Below are positions 27,844 to 36,863 of a DNA stretch of 64,000 nucleotides, piece by piece (position 1 is the first letter of the stretch; each line of letters begins with the position of its first letter). This DNA comes from Planctomycetaceae bacterium (GTDB lineage: Bacteria; Planctomycetota; Planctomycetia; Planctomycetales; Planctomycetaceae), in the NCBI GenBank assembly GCA_900299185.1, contig OMIV01000287.1, positions 18,974-82,973 of the forward strand. The letters run 5' to 3'. The notes beneath the pieces were generated by a model that worked only from the letters and a program-made list of their open reading frames with translations, was not told where the DNA came from and ran no database searches. Both the position numbers and the translations under genes were made by a program.

Positions 27844-28233
27844 GTGACCAAGAAAGACATAGTCAAAGCGATTTCAGATTCAATTGGGATGACCCAGTTG
27901 AAAACCAAAGAAATCGTTCAAAAAACGTTCGAAGCCATCATCGACACCTTGGTCGAAGAAGAACGTATTGAGCTTCGTAACTTCGGCGTGTTCGAAGTGA
28001 AGAAGCGAGCTGCTCGGAAAGCCCGAAATCCTCGAACAGGAGAACGGGTTGACGTCGCAGAGAAGTACGTTGTTACCTTCAAACCGGGTAAGGAGATGGA
28101 AGAGCGAGTCCGCCAGTTAGAACTCCGCAAACACGAAGAAGCCCGCCTGAAAGCTGCTCAAACAGAGCAGCCGACGGCATCAAGTCTCTCCGCGACGTTC
28201 GTCGCCACTCCCCCATCCGACAGCCCGTCTTAA
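27844..28233 (+). CDS. HU-family nucleoid DNA-binding protein
   Basis: 129 residues from a GTG with GGAG upstream. HU/IHF fold: [17 protein letters not shown] at the N-terminus, [18 protein letters not shown], and the DNA-binding arm [14 protein letters not shown]. The core is about 92 residues; the extra 35 residues ([16 protein letters not shown] and beyond) form a polar, Ala/Ser/Thr-rich tail not found in the classical protein. A DNA-architectural role is safe; HU or IHF-type specificity is not decided. Confidence 0.92.
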   Translation: MTKKDIVKAISDSIGMTQLKTKEIVQKTFEAIIDTLVEEERIELRNFGVFEVKKRAARKARNPRTGERVDVAEKYVVTFKPGKEMEERVRQLELRKHEEARLKAAQTEQPTASSLSATFVATPPSDSPS

Positions 28234-28251
28234 GTCACTCCTGACGTCGCG

Positions 28252-28279
28252 TTGCGTACGCAATTCAGATTCTCTGAAT
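28252..28279 (+). terminator. Two inverted repeats after the HU gene
   Basis: A 12-base palindrome ttgcgtacgcaa (28252-28263) is directly followed by a 7-bp hairpin attcaga-ttc-tctgaat (28263-28279). There is no T-run. It may be the HU transcript end. Confidence 0.35.
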
Positions 28280-28406
28280 GCCAGCAGCGCCCCCTTCAAT
28301 CGAATCCCAAAAACTTTCTAACGTCTCGCAACGACAGTCGAAGATCTCTTCTGCTGGCGCCGCGTCGCGTCTTTGTTTTGTCTTTCGCTACTCATGGAGG
28401 AGTTCC

Positions 28407-28625
28407 ATGCGAAAGCTTGCTGCATTTGTGTTACTAGCCGCCCTCTGTGGCATTCAGATCGGCTGCGTTGTTCCCATCTATTCGTCCCAACCCGATGTCC
28501 GCACCAAGCAGCTGATCTACGTCTCAGAAGGACTGCGGCACATTAACGATATCTGGGAACGCATCTGGGGACTCGACACTCCAGACTTTGCGACCCCGTA
28601 TCGAACTCACGGTGGCGTGATCTAG
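28407..28625 (+). CDS. Small lipoprotein
   Basis: 72 residues. Lipoprotein signal MRKLAAFVLLAALCGIQIGC with Cys20, then about 50 residues (RTKQLIYVSEGLRHINDIWE) that look helical. GGAGGAG right before the ATG is one of the best ribosome sites of the window. No known family. It precedes the membrane HExxH protein by 92 bases and could be in one transcript with it. Confidence 0.7.
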   Translation: MRKLAAFVLLAALCGIQIGCVVPIYSSQPDVRTKQLIYVSEGLRHINDIWERIWGLDTPDFATPYRTHGGVI

Positions 28626-28717
28626 TCACTCGAACTGTGGATCTTCGCCGTTCATTCAGAGCAAAGATCACAAACGAGTTCTTGATTAGGTCCATTTCAC
28701 CCATCGAGGCGGCCGTG

Positions 28718-29569
28718 ATGAGTTTCAACCGTCGCGAGTGCGACCTGTATCGGCCTGCGCAGCTAACGACCCAAGTGAGTCGCGAAGAACGTTCGAGACT
28801 CCGTTTGCTGCTAGCAATCGTAAGCGTGTTGCTACTGTTACAGGTCACCACAGCAATCGCTGCGGGGTGGGCAGACACTCGACGAGTTGGACGTGTGGTC
28901 GTTGCTTCTGAAGTGAGGCTCGATCGCTTCGTTGGTATCGTCAACATCATCGAACAGCACGAAGCTGATGTGCTGGCAACTCTCGACCTTGCGGCAACAC
29001 AGGCTCCAATCGAGATCTACATCCTGGCTGGCCGTAAGAGCTACGCCGAATTCGTTGGACGACAAGCTCCAACGGCAATCAACCGACGAGCAGCATTTGC
29101 TAAAAACGAGGACGGAATCGGACGCGTCTTCGTCTACATCCACGAAGACTTTGAAGTCGATTTGCGCCATGAACTGACGCATGCCGTGCTGCATTCCTCT
29201 TTGCCCTTCGTACCACTTTGGCTCGACGAGGGCATTGCCGAATACTTCGAGGTTACAGCGGAAGACCGCCCGTCTCGAAATCCTCATCAAGCTCGTCTGA
29301 AATGGGCAATGCGGTTGCTCTGGAGACCCAATCTAGAGCGTCTTGAACAGAAGACGTCCCTCTCGGAAATGTCACAAGAAGATTACCGAGAGTCGTGGGC
29401 CTGGGTACACTTCTTGCTTCATGGACCTAATGACGTCCAGCGTGTGCTTCCAGACTATTTACGTTCGATCCAATCAGGCGATCCGCCAGGTCCGCTGAGT
29501 AAGACGCTAGACGCCAAGATTCCGAACGCGGGAAGGCGAATGGTCACTCATCTCAAATCCTGGAAGTAG
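28718..29569 (+). CDS. Membrane-anchored HExxH protein, probable metalloprotease
   Basis: 283 residues. A transmembrane segment near the N-terminus (LLLAIVSVLLLLQVTTAIAA) is followed by a domain with RHELTHAVLH, a zincin HExxH motif, and 19 residues later WLDEGIAEYFE, whose Glu would be the third ligand, as in gluzincin-type MA-like peptidases and DUF1570-like proteins. Active site should face the periplasm. Start at 28718 (GAGG upstream); GTG codons at 28715 and 28637 are alternatives. Substrate unknown. Confidence 0.75.
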   Translation: MSFNRRECDLYRPAQLTTQVSREERSRLRLLLAIVSVLLLLQVTTAIAAGWADTRRVGRVVVASEVRLDRFVGIVNIIEQHEADVLATLDLAATQAPIEIYILAGRKSYAEFVGRQAPTAINRRAAFAKNEDGIGRVFVYIHEDFEVDLRHELTHAVLHSSLPFVPLWLDEGIAEYFEVTAEDRPSRNPHQARLKWAMRLLWRPNLERLEQKTSLSEMSQEDYRESWAWVHFLLHGPNDVQRVLPDYLRSIQSGDPPGPLSKTLDAKIPNAGRRMVTHLKSWK

Positions 29570-29588
29570 TCCGCTCTTTGGACTACTT
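29564..29588 (+). terminator. Terminator overlapping the stop codon of the HExxH gene
   Basis: Perfect 9-bp stem aagtagtcc/ggactactt with 7-base loop; the TAG stop codon is inside the left arm. Followed by gtcgttt. It separates the gene from the HisA-like gene starting at 29615. Confidence 0.5.
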
Positions 29589-29614
29589 GTCGTTTCGCAT
29601 CCAAGGTTGTCGAC

Positions 29615-30352
29615 ATGCGTGTGATACCAGTGATGGACCTGATGAACTCGGTCGTCGTCCGCGCGATTGCTGGTCAACGTTCTGAATATCGCCCAGTCCA
29701 AAGTGTGCTCTGCCAAACCGCCGAGCCCCTTGAAGTGGCAGAAGCAATTCGATCCGAATTCGGATGGAATGAAGTCTACATCGCTGACCTCGATGCAATC
29801 CTGACCGAGGTTGTCAACTTCGAAACTTATGAAGCCCTTAGATCCGCAGGTTTTCGGTTATTTGTGGATTGTGGTCTGACAGAACCATCGACAGCCGAAG
29901 AAGCTCTGGCTGCGGGTGCAAAAAAAGTCATTGTAGGCTTGGAAACATGGCCTTTGCTCGCGTCGCTCGAGTTGCTCGTGCGACGCATCGGAAGCGATCA
30001 GATTTGCTTCAGCCTTGATCTTCGAAACGGCCAAGCAATTCGAGGCTTTCGTGACATGGTCAGCTCGGATCCAATTGATATCGCAAGCGCCGTCATCGAG
30101 GCGGGAGTCCACGACATCATTGTGCTCGATCTCAAATCGGTCGGCACAGGAACCGGCCCTGCCACATTGCCGCTCTGTAGTCAGATCAAAGCGTTCTCAG
30201 AGAATTGCTCGATCATTACGGGAGGCGGCATTCGAAGCATCGAAGATCTCAAGATGCTGCAAAGAGAGGGGCTACAAGGCGCACTCGTAGCGACCGCAAT
30301 TCACGACGGAACAATTCGCCCCGACGATTTGGCGGCAGCCGGTTTTTCATGA
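29615..30352 (+). CDS. HisA-like protein (COG1411-type)
   Basis: 245 residues. (Beta/alpha)8 protein related to the histidine enzyme HisA: MRVIPVMDLMNSVVVRAIAG at the N-terminus, YIADLDAIL, and IITGGGIRSIEDLKML with the second phosphate-binding loop. It fits the group of HisA-like proteins found in methanogens, methylotrophs and planctomycetes better than true HisA: the first-strand motif is IPVMDLMNSVVVRAIAGQR instead of the I.P.IDL..G..VRL.QG pattern. Such genes often lie near C1-transfer (tetrahydromethanopterin) genes; none is seen here, so the role is unknown. Confidence 0.75.
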   Translation: MRVIPVMDLMNSVVVRAIAGQRSEYRPVQSVLCQTAEPLEVAEAIRSEFGWNEVYIADLDAILTEVVNFETYEALRSAGFRLFVDCGLTEPSTAEEALAAGAKKVIVGLETWPLLASLELLVRRIGSDQICFSLDLRNGQAIRGFRDMVSSDPIDIASAVIEAGVHDIIVLDLKSVGTGTGPATLPLCSQIKAFSENCSIITGGGIRSIEDLKMLQREGLQGALVATAIHDGTIRPDDLAAAGFS

Positions 30353-30404
30353 ACCGCCAAGAACTGAATTGCAGCAATCCAGGAGTCGCCAAACCACACC
30401 GAGA

Positions 30405-30755
30405 TCATTTCAAGGGCACGAGATTATCAATGACCTTGTCGAGCTTGCGGTCGATTTGATTGCCTTGGCGTTGAATCGTGCCCACGTCGTTCTTCAACGA
30501 GTTCAAATCGTTCTCAATTGAATTCACTCGGCCTTCCAAGCCTGGAGATGATGAGCCGGGCCCCGTGATGACCGCCGAACCAGAGTCGGAAGAGATGACG
30601 ACCTCGCCAGAATCGCATGGTTGCGACGCCATATAGTACCGCGAGCCGCATGGCCCACAGGGATTTGGCGGACACATCGCCGCTCGTCGGTAATAGGGCG
30701 CGCAGCCCGATAGCAGTGTGCTCCCCATGAGGAACACCCAAACGGTGTGCTTCAT
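30405..30755 (-). CDS. Small lipoprotein with Cys-rich head and coiled-coil tail
   Basis: 116 residues. Lipobox MGSTLLSGC (Cys18), then a Cys/Pro-rich region (PPNPCGPCGS), a Ser/Gly-rich linker and a C-terminal coiled coil (EGRVNSIENDLNSLKNDVGT, QRQGNQIDRKLDKVIDNL). It looks like a trimerising or dimerising envelope lipoprotein, as the Lpp-type tails do. Good ribosome site (GGAGG) before the ATG. Convergent with the HisA-like gene. No family recognised. Confidence 0.7.
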   Translation of the reverse strand: MKHTVWVFLMGSTLLSGCAPYYRRAAMCPPNPCGPCGSRYYMASQPCDSGEVVISSDSGSAVITGPGSSSPGLEGRVNSIENDLNSLKNDVGTIQRQGNQIDRKLDKVIDNLVPLK

Positions 30756-31170
30756 CCTGAATTTCCTCCCCTTCCTTGTTTCCCTAGCCCGAAGGCCGCG
30801 CGAAAGGTGACGGCCGTCAAAAAACGCGTCAATGGGGATTTGCGAAGTCAGGGTGGTTGAGAACGCTGATCAAAGAAGAGTTCTGACACGAGATTCAGCT
30901 TCGCTGAAAACCAAATCGAAGTTCGGCACAAAGCACTGCTCAAGATCGCCAGCCCAGACAAACGGTTGGAGTCATTGATACCTCTCTATCACGATTCTCA
31001 ACCAGCAGCCATCATCGCCTTAGGTAGCATGAATGACCGATGAGATCCGCAAGCGCAACCCAAGCTGCACGACTTTTTTGCAGACGCTGGATTCGGATGA
31101 AAACGGTGCAGGAGAACAACCCGATAAACCCGTCAGTGAATCTCCCTCTGAGTACTCCTAAGACGCTGCG
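30756..31170. other. 415-base gap, promoter region of the 31-35.5 kb cluster
   Basis: Divergent from the lipoprotein gene. Only one small frame with a possible ribosome site is visible, 31033-31161. The rest shows no hairpin or motif I can name. Confidence 0.4.
31033..31161 (+). CDS. Possible 42-residue leader or small protein
   Basis: Short frame starting MTDEIRKRNPSCTTFLQTLD and ending SESPSEYS, nine bases before the acyltransferase ATG. AGGTAG lies about 8 bases upstream of its ATG. Highly polar, no membrane segment. The position suggests translational coupling, but it may be chance. Confidence 0.3.
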   Translation: MTDEIRKRNPSCTTFLQTLDSDENGAGEQPDKPVSESPSEYS

Positions 31171-31953
31171 ATGTCCTTAACCGCCAAACAATCCGGTTGC
31201 CGCAAGCTGGTCCCACGGAGTCGGAGTCTTGTCAGGGACGTGCTTTGGCTTCATCGAGATGTTCCAACTTGCGTGCATCATCGCGATATGAACTTGTCCG
31301 AAGTCAGTGAGGCACGATCCGCCCTCGGCGAGCGAGTTTCATGGCCCGCCATCTTTCTCAAGGGCTATGGAACCGTCTGTGCTCGACATCCGAGGCTTTT
31401 GCAAACCTGGCAAAAATGGCCGATACCGCATGTGTTCCAACATGAAACTCCCGTCGCAACCGTCGCCGTACACAGGCGATATCAGGACGACGACTGGTTG
31501 TTGTGGGGCAAGATTCGAGATCCACATTCTCAGTCATTTTTACAACTCCAAGCCGCGTTAGATCGCTTCACGACCGGTCCTGTCGAAGAGGTGTTCCGGC
31601 AAGAATTACAATTGGCTATGTTGCCGACCCCGCTGCGACGACTGGTCTGGTGGTGGAATCTGAACCTCTGCGGTGAGAAGCGAGTTAAGCGAACCGGTTC
31701 CTTTCTCTTAACGACTCTCGCCGGACGAGGTGCCGAGAACCCACACCCGCCTAGCTTTCTGACAAGCTCCATTAGCTACTCTCCGTTGCGAGCAGATGGA
31801 ACTTGCCAAGTCAGCATCATCTACGACCACCGTTTAATGGATGGGGCATTCGTCGCAGATTGTTTGGGTGAACTAGAAAAGGAACTCAACGGAGACATCC
31901 TCGAAAACTTGCGAGCGATGGATTCGTCCAATCGCGATCGAAACGCGGCGTAG
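31171..31953 (+). CDS. Stand-alone 2-oxoacid dehydrogenase E2-type acyltransferase
   Basis: 260 residues, chloramphenicol-acetyltransferase-like fold. The C-terminal active-site motif of E2 proteins is seen as IIYDHRLMDGAFVADCL (HRxxDG with catalytic His). SWPAIFLKGYGTVCARHPRL near the N-terminus also matches the E2 catalytic domain. Lipoyl and E1/E3-binding domains are absent, so it is not a pyruvate dehydrogenase part but probably transfers an acyl group from CoA to a small acceptor. First of four co-directional genes (P450, 2-hydroxyacid dehydrogenase, epimerase). Confidence 0.7.
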   Translation: MSLTAKQSGCRKLVPRSRSLVRDVLWLHRDVPTCVHHRDMNLSEVSEARSALGERVSWPAIFLKGYGTVCARHPRLLQTWQKWPIPHVFQHETPVATVAVHRRYQDDDWLLWGKIRDPHSQSFLQLQAALDRFTTGPVEEVFRQELQLAMLPTPLRRLVWWWNLNLCGEKRVKRTGSFLLTTLAGRGAENPHPPSFLTSSISYSPLRADGTCQVSIIYDHRLMDGAFVADCLGELEKELNGDILENLRAMDSSNRDRNAA

Positions 31954-32040
31954 GATCTGCCGACTCGATTGCTTCGACACACCGAGAAACGCGCGGTGAC
32001 CTCACAACCGCGTAACAGCCAATGCAGGGAAGTGCGGCTT

Positions 32041-33459
32041 ATGAATCTGCAGTCGACTGTCGTAAATGGGCTAACTGTCACTGACGGCAGTATTCGAGAC
32101 TTCGCTGCCAACCCCATCGCATGCATGACTTCGCTGCGGGAGCGTTTTGGGAATCTCGTCGCGTTGAACGAAGCTGGGCAGCAAGTGGTGTTCGCGTTCG
32201 GAGCCGACTTCAACAAAGAACTGCTAAGCCAAGCCGACCTCTTTCATTCACGGTTCTTTGCCGTGCGTGGTTCCAAAAACTCCGCCCAGCGACGGCTCAC
32301 CAGCGGCCTGCTGTCGATGAACGGCCCCGAGCACATGCAGCAACGGCGAGTCGTGAAGGGCGCTTTCGGTCGGCATGCCATCACGGGTTATCGAGACGTT
32401 GTTCGCCAACTGACCGAAGACATGCTCGATGATTGGAAAGTCGGACAAGTTCGCGATGTGTCTTCAGACATGACTCGTCTGATGCTGCGAATCACCAGTT
32501 CGATTCTCTTCGGGATCAAGCGACCTGAACTCGCCTTTGAACTTGGCGAGATGATCCACAAATGGGTCGAGCTCAATCACGAAGTCGGTCCATCGGTCTT
32601 TATCTCGCAAGACGACTCATACAGTCGTTACGAAGAACTGTTGGCCTACTCCAAAGAAGTGGAATCGCGAGTACGCCAACTGTTGACCGAGCGGCGCAGC
32701 GAAGCCGCATCCGATTCCGACATGCTCTCACTCTTAATTCAATCGCACATGGCCGGAGAGGGCATCAGCGAGGACCAGTTGATCGGACAGACGGCCCTGC
32801 TCTTCGCGGCAGCTCACATGACGACGGCCCACTCGCTCTTATGGACGTTGTTCTTGATTGGGCAACATCCCGAACTCGCCGATCAATTGGATCACGAGCT
32901 TGAGACCATGACCGAGTTACCCGAAGACGGCAGCTTACAAGCCTCGCCGCTGCTGCTTGATCGGGTCATTCGCGAGAGCATGCGCATCATGCCCGCCTCA
33001 GCGTACTCGCAGCGGATCGCGCAAGAAGAAGTGGTTCTCGGCAACGCCACGCTCCCCAAGGGCAGCATTGTGATCTTCAGCCAGTTCATGACCCACCGCA
33101 CCGAGAAGATCTACATCGAGCCATCGCGTTTCATGCCCGAGCGTTGGCTCACCATTAAGCCGTCGCCGTACGAGTATTTGCCGTATGGTGGTGGCTCGCG
33201 TCTGTGCTTGGGCTCGACACTCGCGCTTTCAATCATGAGGGGAGTTCTGCCGACCATCTGGCGTCGATTCCGCATGAGCGCGATCCCTAACTCAGAGGTC
33301 AGTGCATTAGTTGTTTCAACAATGCTTGGCCCCACAACAACGGTCCCGATGCAACTTCATCAACCGGGTAGCCGAATCGATGTTGCTCCCCTGCGCGGCA
33401 ACATCTCAGAGCTTGTCACGTTCGATACCGAACGCCGAGCAATCCGCCGCGCGGCATAG
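32041..33459 (+). CDS. Cytochrome P450
   Basis: 472 residues, bacterial soluble P450. Heme-ligand motif PYGGGSRLCLG with Cys389 (Tyr instead of the first Phe), K-helix E312-SM-R315, and PERW in FMPERWLTIKPS. In the I-helix the consensus (A/G)-G-x-(D/E)-T-T reads A-A-H-M-T-T (257-262), so the acidic residue that helps split dioxygen is Met260. This may mean altered chemistry. AGGGAAG before the ATG at 32041; the upstream frame to 31969 has no P450 features. A ferredoxin or reductase partner is not in the window. Confidence 0.92.
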   Translation: MNLQSTVVNGLTVTDGSIRDFAANPIACMTSLRERFGNLVALNEAGQQVVFAFGADFNKELLSQADLFHSRFFAVRGSKNSAQRRLTSGLLSMNGPEHMQQRRVVKGAFGRHAITGYRDVVRQLTEDMLDDWKVGQVRDVSSDMTRLMLRITSSILFGIKRPELAFELGEMIHKWVELNHEVGPSVFISQDDSYSRYEELLAYSKEVESRVRQLLTERRSEAASDSDMLSLLIQSHMAGEGISEDQLIGQTALLFAAAHMTTAHSLLWTLFLIGQHPELADQLDHELETMTELPEDGSLQASPLLLDRVIRESMRIMPASAYSQRIAQEEVVLGNATLPKGSIVIFSQFMTHRTEKIYIEPSRFMPERWLTIKPSPYEYLPYGGGSRLCLGSTLALSIMRGVLPTIWRRFRMSAIPNSEVSALVVSTMLGPTTTVPMQLHQPGSRIDVAPLRGNISELVTFDTERRAIRRAA

Positions 33460-33658
33460 TCTGACCGCGCGAACTCCCTTCAACGGTCGAGTTCGAATAA
33501 CGTCGCCATCACGCGTCGACTCTTTGACCTCTGAAGATCTAACGATGTCAGCCATGAGTTCGTCCGACTTCGGTTCGAACTCATCGCCAGCAGTCCTTCG
33601 CGTGCATCGAAACAAGCGACATCACGAGTCGTTGGCCATCATCAACAGGAGCAGCTTC

Positions 33659-34621
33659 ATGCCCAGCGTTGCCATCACGGACTTCACATTCCCCAACCTG
33701 GAGATCGAGGAGTCGATCCTCACGGCATCGGGAGCCCAGCTCGTCAGCGGGCAATGCAAGACTCCCGAGACTTTGATTCCATTGGTCGCGTCAGCGGATG
33801 CCGTCATCACTCAATTTGCTCCCGTGAAGGCTGATGTCATCAACGCGATGACGAAAGCTCGCGTCATCGTGCGCTACGGTATTGGAGTCGATAACGTCGA
33901 TCTGGAAGCTGCTCGCGTTCGAGGGATTCCCGTTTGCAATGTGCCCGACTACTGCATTGATGAAGTCGCCGACCACACGCTTGCCTTTATTCTGGCCACG
34001 ACCCGCCAAGTCATGCAGAACTGCTTGCTCATCCGCGACAACAAATGGGGGCTCGGCACAACGCTCGATCAAATGCGAACCATGCGAGATCAAGCCGTTG
34101 GCATCGTGGGCTTTGGTCGCATTGGTCGAGAAGTTGCCGCACGAATTGGAGCCCTCAAGAGTCGCCGCTTGGTCTTCGATCCTGTCGTGCCTGCCGAGAC
34201 GATTCGAGCAGCCGGATGCGAGCCGGTTACTCTGCCTGATCTGCTTTCTCAATCAGACATCGTCACCTTGCATTGCCCATCCACGGCTCAAACTCGCAAG
34301 CTACTTAACGCCGAGTCGCTAGCCCAAATGAAGCCAGGCTCAATCGTCATCAATCTGGCTCGTGGCGATCTCATCGACACTCCAGCGTTTGTCGTAGCCC
34401 TCCAGTCGGGTCACTTGAGCGCGGCAGCGATCGATGTCTGTGACCCCGAGCCGATCCCACTTGATAGCCCACTGAGATCGCTGCCCAACGTTATCACGGC
34501 GTCGCATGTTGCTTCCGCGAGTCCGAAGGCCGTTCGCACGTTACGAGAGACCGCCGCTCGCATCGCCACGATGGCCTTGCGCGGCGAATCGCTTCCCAAC
34601 GTCGTCAATGGAGTCAAATGA
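33659..34621 (+). CDS. D-2-hydroxyacid dehydrogenase (NAD)
   Basis: 320 residues. Rossmann motif VGIVGFGRIGREVAARIGAL, the catalytic Arg in INLARGDLIDTPAF, Glu in VCDPEPIPLDSPL and His in VITASHVASASPKA follow the order of D-3-phosphoglycerate and related dehydrogenases, of the C-terminal-binding-protein type. Reduces or oxidises a 2-hydroxy/2-oxo acid. The open frame to 33311 overlaps the P450 gene and is not coding; AGGAGC precedes the ATG at 33659. Its stop is one base before the ATG of the epimerase gene, so the two are translationally coupled. Confidence 0.9.
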   Translation: MPSVAITDFTFPNLEIEESILTASGAQLVSGQCKTPETLIPLVASADAVITQFAPVKADVINAMTKARVIVRYGIGVDNVDLEAARVRGIPVCNVPDYCIDEVADHTLAFILATTRQVMQNCLLIRDNKWGLGTTLDQMRTMRDQAVGIVGFGRIGREVAARIGALKSRRLVFDPVVPAETIRAAGCEPVTLPDLLSQSDIVTLHCPSTAQTRKLLNAESLAQMKPGSIVINLARGDLIDTPAFVVALQSGHLSAAAIDVCDPEPIPLDSPLRSLPNVITASHVASASPKAVRTLRETAARIATMALRGESLPNVVNGVK

Positions 34622-34622
34622 G

Positions 34623-35540
34623 ATGAGCAACACCGTTCTGGTTACTGGTGGCAGTGGCTTCATTGGAAGTTGGGTGCTTCGCGACCTCGTACAACATGGG
34701 CATCGAGCCGTAGTTGTTGACGTCGCCCCAGCTCATCAACGCTGGCAACGCATCATTGGCGAGCAAGCTCGTGAGTTGATCTGGGCCGAAGCCAAGCTCA
34801 CGGACCGCGAGGCGTTGCGAGCAGTCATCGAACAGCACGGCGTCACGCACATCATTCACTTGGCAGCGTTGCTGACGCCTCAATGTCAGCAAGATCCCTG
34901 GCGAGGTTGTGAAATCAACGTTCTCGGCAGTACGAGCGTTTTCGATGCAGCTCGAGTTTCGGGCCGAGTGAAGTCCATTTCGTATGCCAGCTCTTACGCG
35001 GTTTACGGCCCCGAGTCAGCAGATAACAACGACGGCCCCAATCGACCGCCCATGTTTTATGGAGCGTTCAAGCAGGCGGTAGACCTCATCACCGAGCAGT
35101 ACTGGCGGCATAGTGGCATCGCTTCGGTAGCCGTTCGACCGCATGTGGTTTACGGACCGGAGCGTGACCAGGGGCTGACTGCTGGTCCGTCTCTGGCCTG
35201 CAAAGCTGCGGTATGTGGCGACTCTTACACAGTCGGTTATACCGGACGAGTGGGATACGACTACGTTGAAGATGTAGCGCGAGCGTTCGTTCGATCGGTA
35301 TTTGAATGCCCTCCGGGAGCAACCGTCGCGGACTTGCCAGGCGAGCAAGCTTCGACCGAAGAATTTGTGCGAGCGATCGAAGCAGTCGTCCCATCGGCAG
35401 CCGGGCGACTGCACGTCGACGGCCCGGCTATTCCCGCCAACATTCCGCCGCAGCCGAACTACATCTCAAACCTCTTCCCAGACTGGGTACCAACCTCGTT
35501 GAGCGAAGGCGTGCGAAAGACCGTCGACTTCTACCGCTAG
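34623..35540 (+). CDS. NAD-dependent epimerase/dehydratase
   Basis: 305 residues, extended SDR. TGGSGFIGSWVLRDL is the NAD-binding motif, IIHLAALLTP and ISYASSYAVYGPE carry the serine region, and YGAFK in PPMFYGAFKQAVD is the YxxxK catalytic pair. Acts on a nucleotide sugar or a related activated compound; the substrate is unknown. It starts one base after the dehydrogenase stop with GGAG inside the upstream gene. Last gene of the presumed operon; convergent with the M50 protease gene. Confidence 0.88.
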   Translation: MSNTVLVTGGSGFIGSWVLRDLVQHGHRAVVVDVAPAHQRWQRIIGEQARELIWAEAKLTDREALRAVIEQHGVTHIIHLAALLTPQCQQDPWRGCEINVLGSTSVFDAARVSGRVKSISYASSYAVYGPESADNNDGPNRPPMFYGAFKQAVDLITEQYWRHSGIASVAVRPHVVYGPERDQGLTAGPSLACKAAVCGDSYTVGYTGRVGYDYVEDVARAFVRSVFECPPGATVADLPGEQASTEEFVRAIEAVVPSAAGRLHVDGPAIPANIPPQPNYISNLFPDWVPTSLSEGVRKTVDFYR

Positions 35541-35604
35541 CGGCGAGTGAGCCCCGGTCTTACGAAATCTGAGCCTCGGGATAATTGCAAGTTCGGTCAC
35601 ACGA

Positions 35605-36600
35605 CTACTCATCTTGATTTAGCGGATTGGGAATTCGCTCCTGCGATGGTTCGACTTCCAATTGAAAGATTGGCTGAGGCGTAAATCCAAATAGCACGAA
35701 GCCCAGTGTCAGCCAGCCGAGCACGACGCGAAACGCTCCCAGTGGAACTCGATCGTCGGCTGTCCGCGTATGCCGAGTTCCCATCCACAGAATCATCATG
35801 AGCATGACGGCGTAACCAAAGTCCCGCGTGTAAGCCATATAGACGACGGCTCCGGTCACAACCAAAAGAGCGCACGCATGCGCTCGGCGACCGATGAGGC
35901 AATACAAAATGTGCCCTCCATCAAGCTGACCGATCGGCATTAGATTCAACGCTGTAATAAAGATGCCAACCCAGCCTGCGAAATACAGAGGATTCGTCTC
36001 TAACTCAAAGCTCAGATTTCGCTGGCCGTGAAAGCTTTGCATCAACCACTGAAGAATGAGTGGATTGCCAAGACGGGAATTGTCGCCTTCGGGCAGCACG
36101 GACGAGAAATCCCAATGAGCGATGCCATACCACGCAATCGGAAATGCGACAGCTAGCCCTGCCAGCGGGCCAGTTATCGCGATGTCGAACATCTGCTTGC
36201 GATTAGCAACGCCGCCTGCTTGCGCAATGACAGCCCCCATCGTTCCGATCGGAGAGATCGGAAATGGAATGAAGAACGGAGGCGAAGCGGGCACTCCATG
36301 ACGTCGAGCTTGCAGGTAATGCCCGAACTCGTGAGCCAACAAGATCGACATGACCGCGATCGAATACGTGAGCCCCAAGGCAAGCCACGTTGAAAAACAC
36401 GTTGCGACAAATAGCACCGCCGCCACTCGCCACATGCGAGCCAGCCGTTGGTGATAGTTGCGGATCAACTCCTGCCGCTTACGGCGAGCATCTTCAGCAG
36501 CCGATTGCAGGCCAACTGGCACATACGGCGTAATTGCTTCCGCTCCGAATTGCGGGCTGTGTTCATCCAGCCCTTCAGGCTCGCTCTGGCTTCCATCCAT
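35605..36600 (-). CDS. Site-2-type membrane metalloprotease (M50)
   Basis: 331 residues with about six membrane segments. Zinc motif HEFGH at residues 90-94 inside a transmembrane helix and the third ligand motif NLMPIGQLDGGH at 219-230 are both intact. No PDZ domain is present, which separates it from RseP, so it belongs to the simpler S2P group. Such proteases cut anti-sigma factors or other membrane regulators; no candidate substrate is next to it. Divergent from the permease gene at 36864. Confidence 0.88.
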   Translation of the reverse strand: MDGSQSEPEGLDEHSPQFGAEAITPYVPVGLQSAAEDARRKRQELIRNYHQRLARMWRVAAVLFVATCFSTWLALGLTYSIAVMSILLAHEFGHYLQARRHGVPASPPFFIPFPISPIGTMGAVIAQAGGVANRKQMFDIAITGPLAGLAVAFPIAWYGIAHWDFSSVLPEGDNSRLGNPLILQWLMQSFHGQRNLSFELETNPLYFAGWVGIFITALNLMPIGQLDGGHILYCLIGRRAHACALLVVTGAVVYMAYTRDFGYAVMLMMILWMGTRHTRTADDRVPLGAFRVVLGWLTLGFVLFGFTPQPIFQLEVEPSQERIPNPLNQDE

Positions 36601-36863
36601 GAAGTGAACTCAGTCTTAAGAACGTTGCATCTTCCCCGCGATGTGCAGTGATTCGTGACGCATTCAACGTCGACCGTCGAGACCAATTCGCTGCGGTAAG
36701 TGCTCTCGTAGCTATCGATGACTGAATGCAGCGACGGAGTCCGGACACTCTGGGTGAGAATCGGATTGACGCTTAGAAGCGGCTTCGCGATGGTTCGCCG
36801 CGAATTTTGACCGGGGCTGCTTCCAGGTGCTCCCGGCTTTGGACACAGCCAAGGGAGTGGCTC

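Noticed and set aside
33311..33658. N-terminal extension of the 2-hydroxyacid dehydrogenase overlapping the P450 gene
   Set aside because: The extension runs through P450 coding sequence in another frame, has no similarity to dehydrogenases, and a good ribosome site precedes the ATG at 33659.
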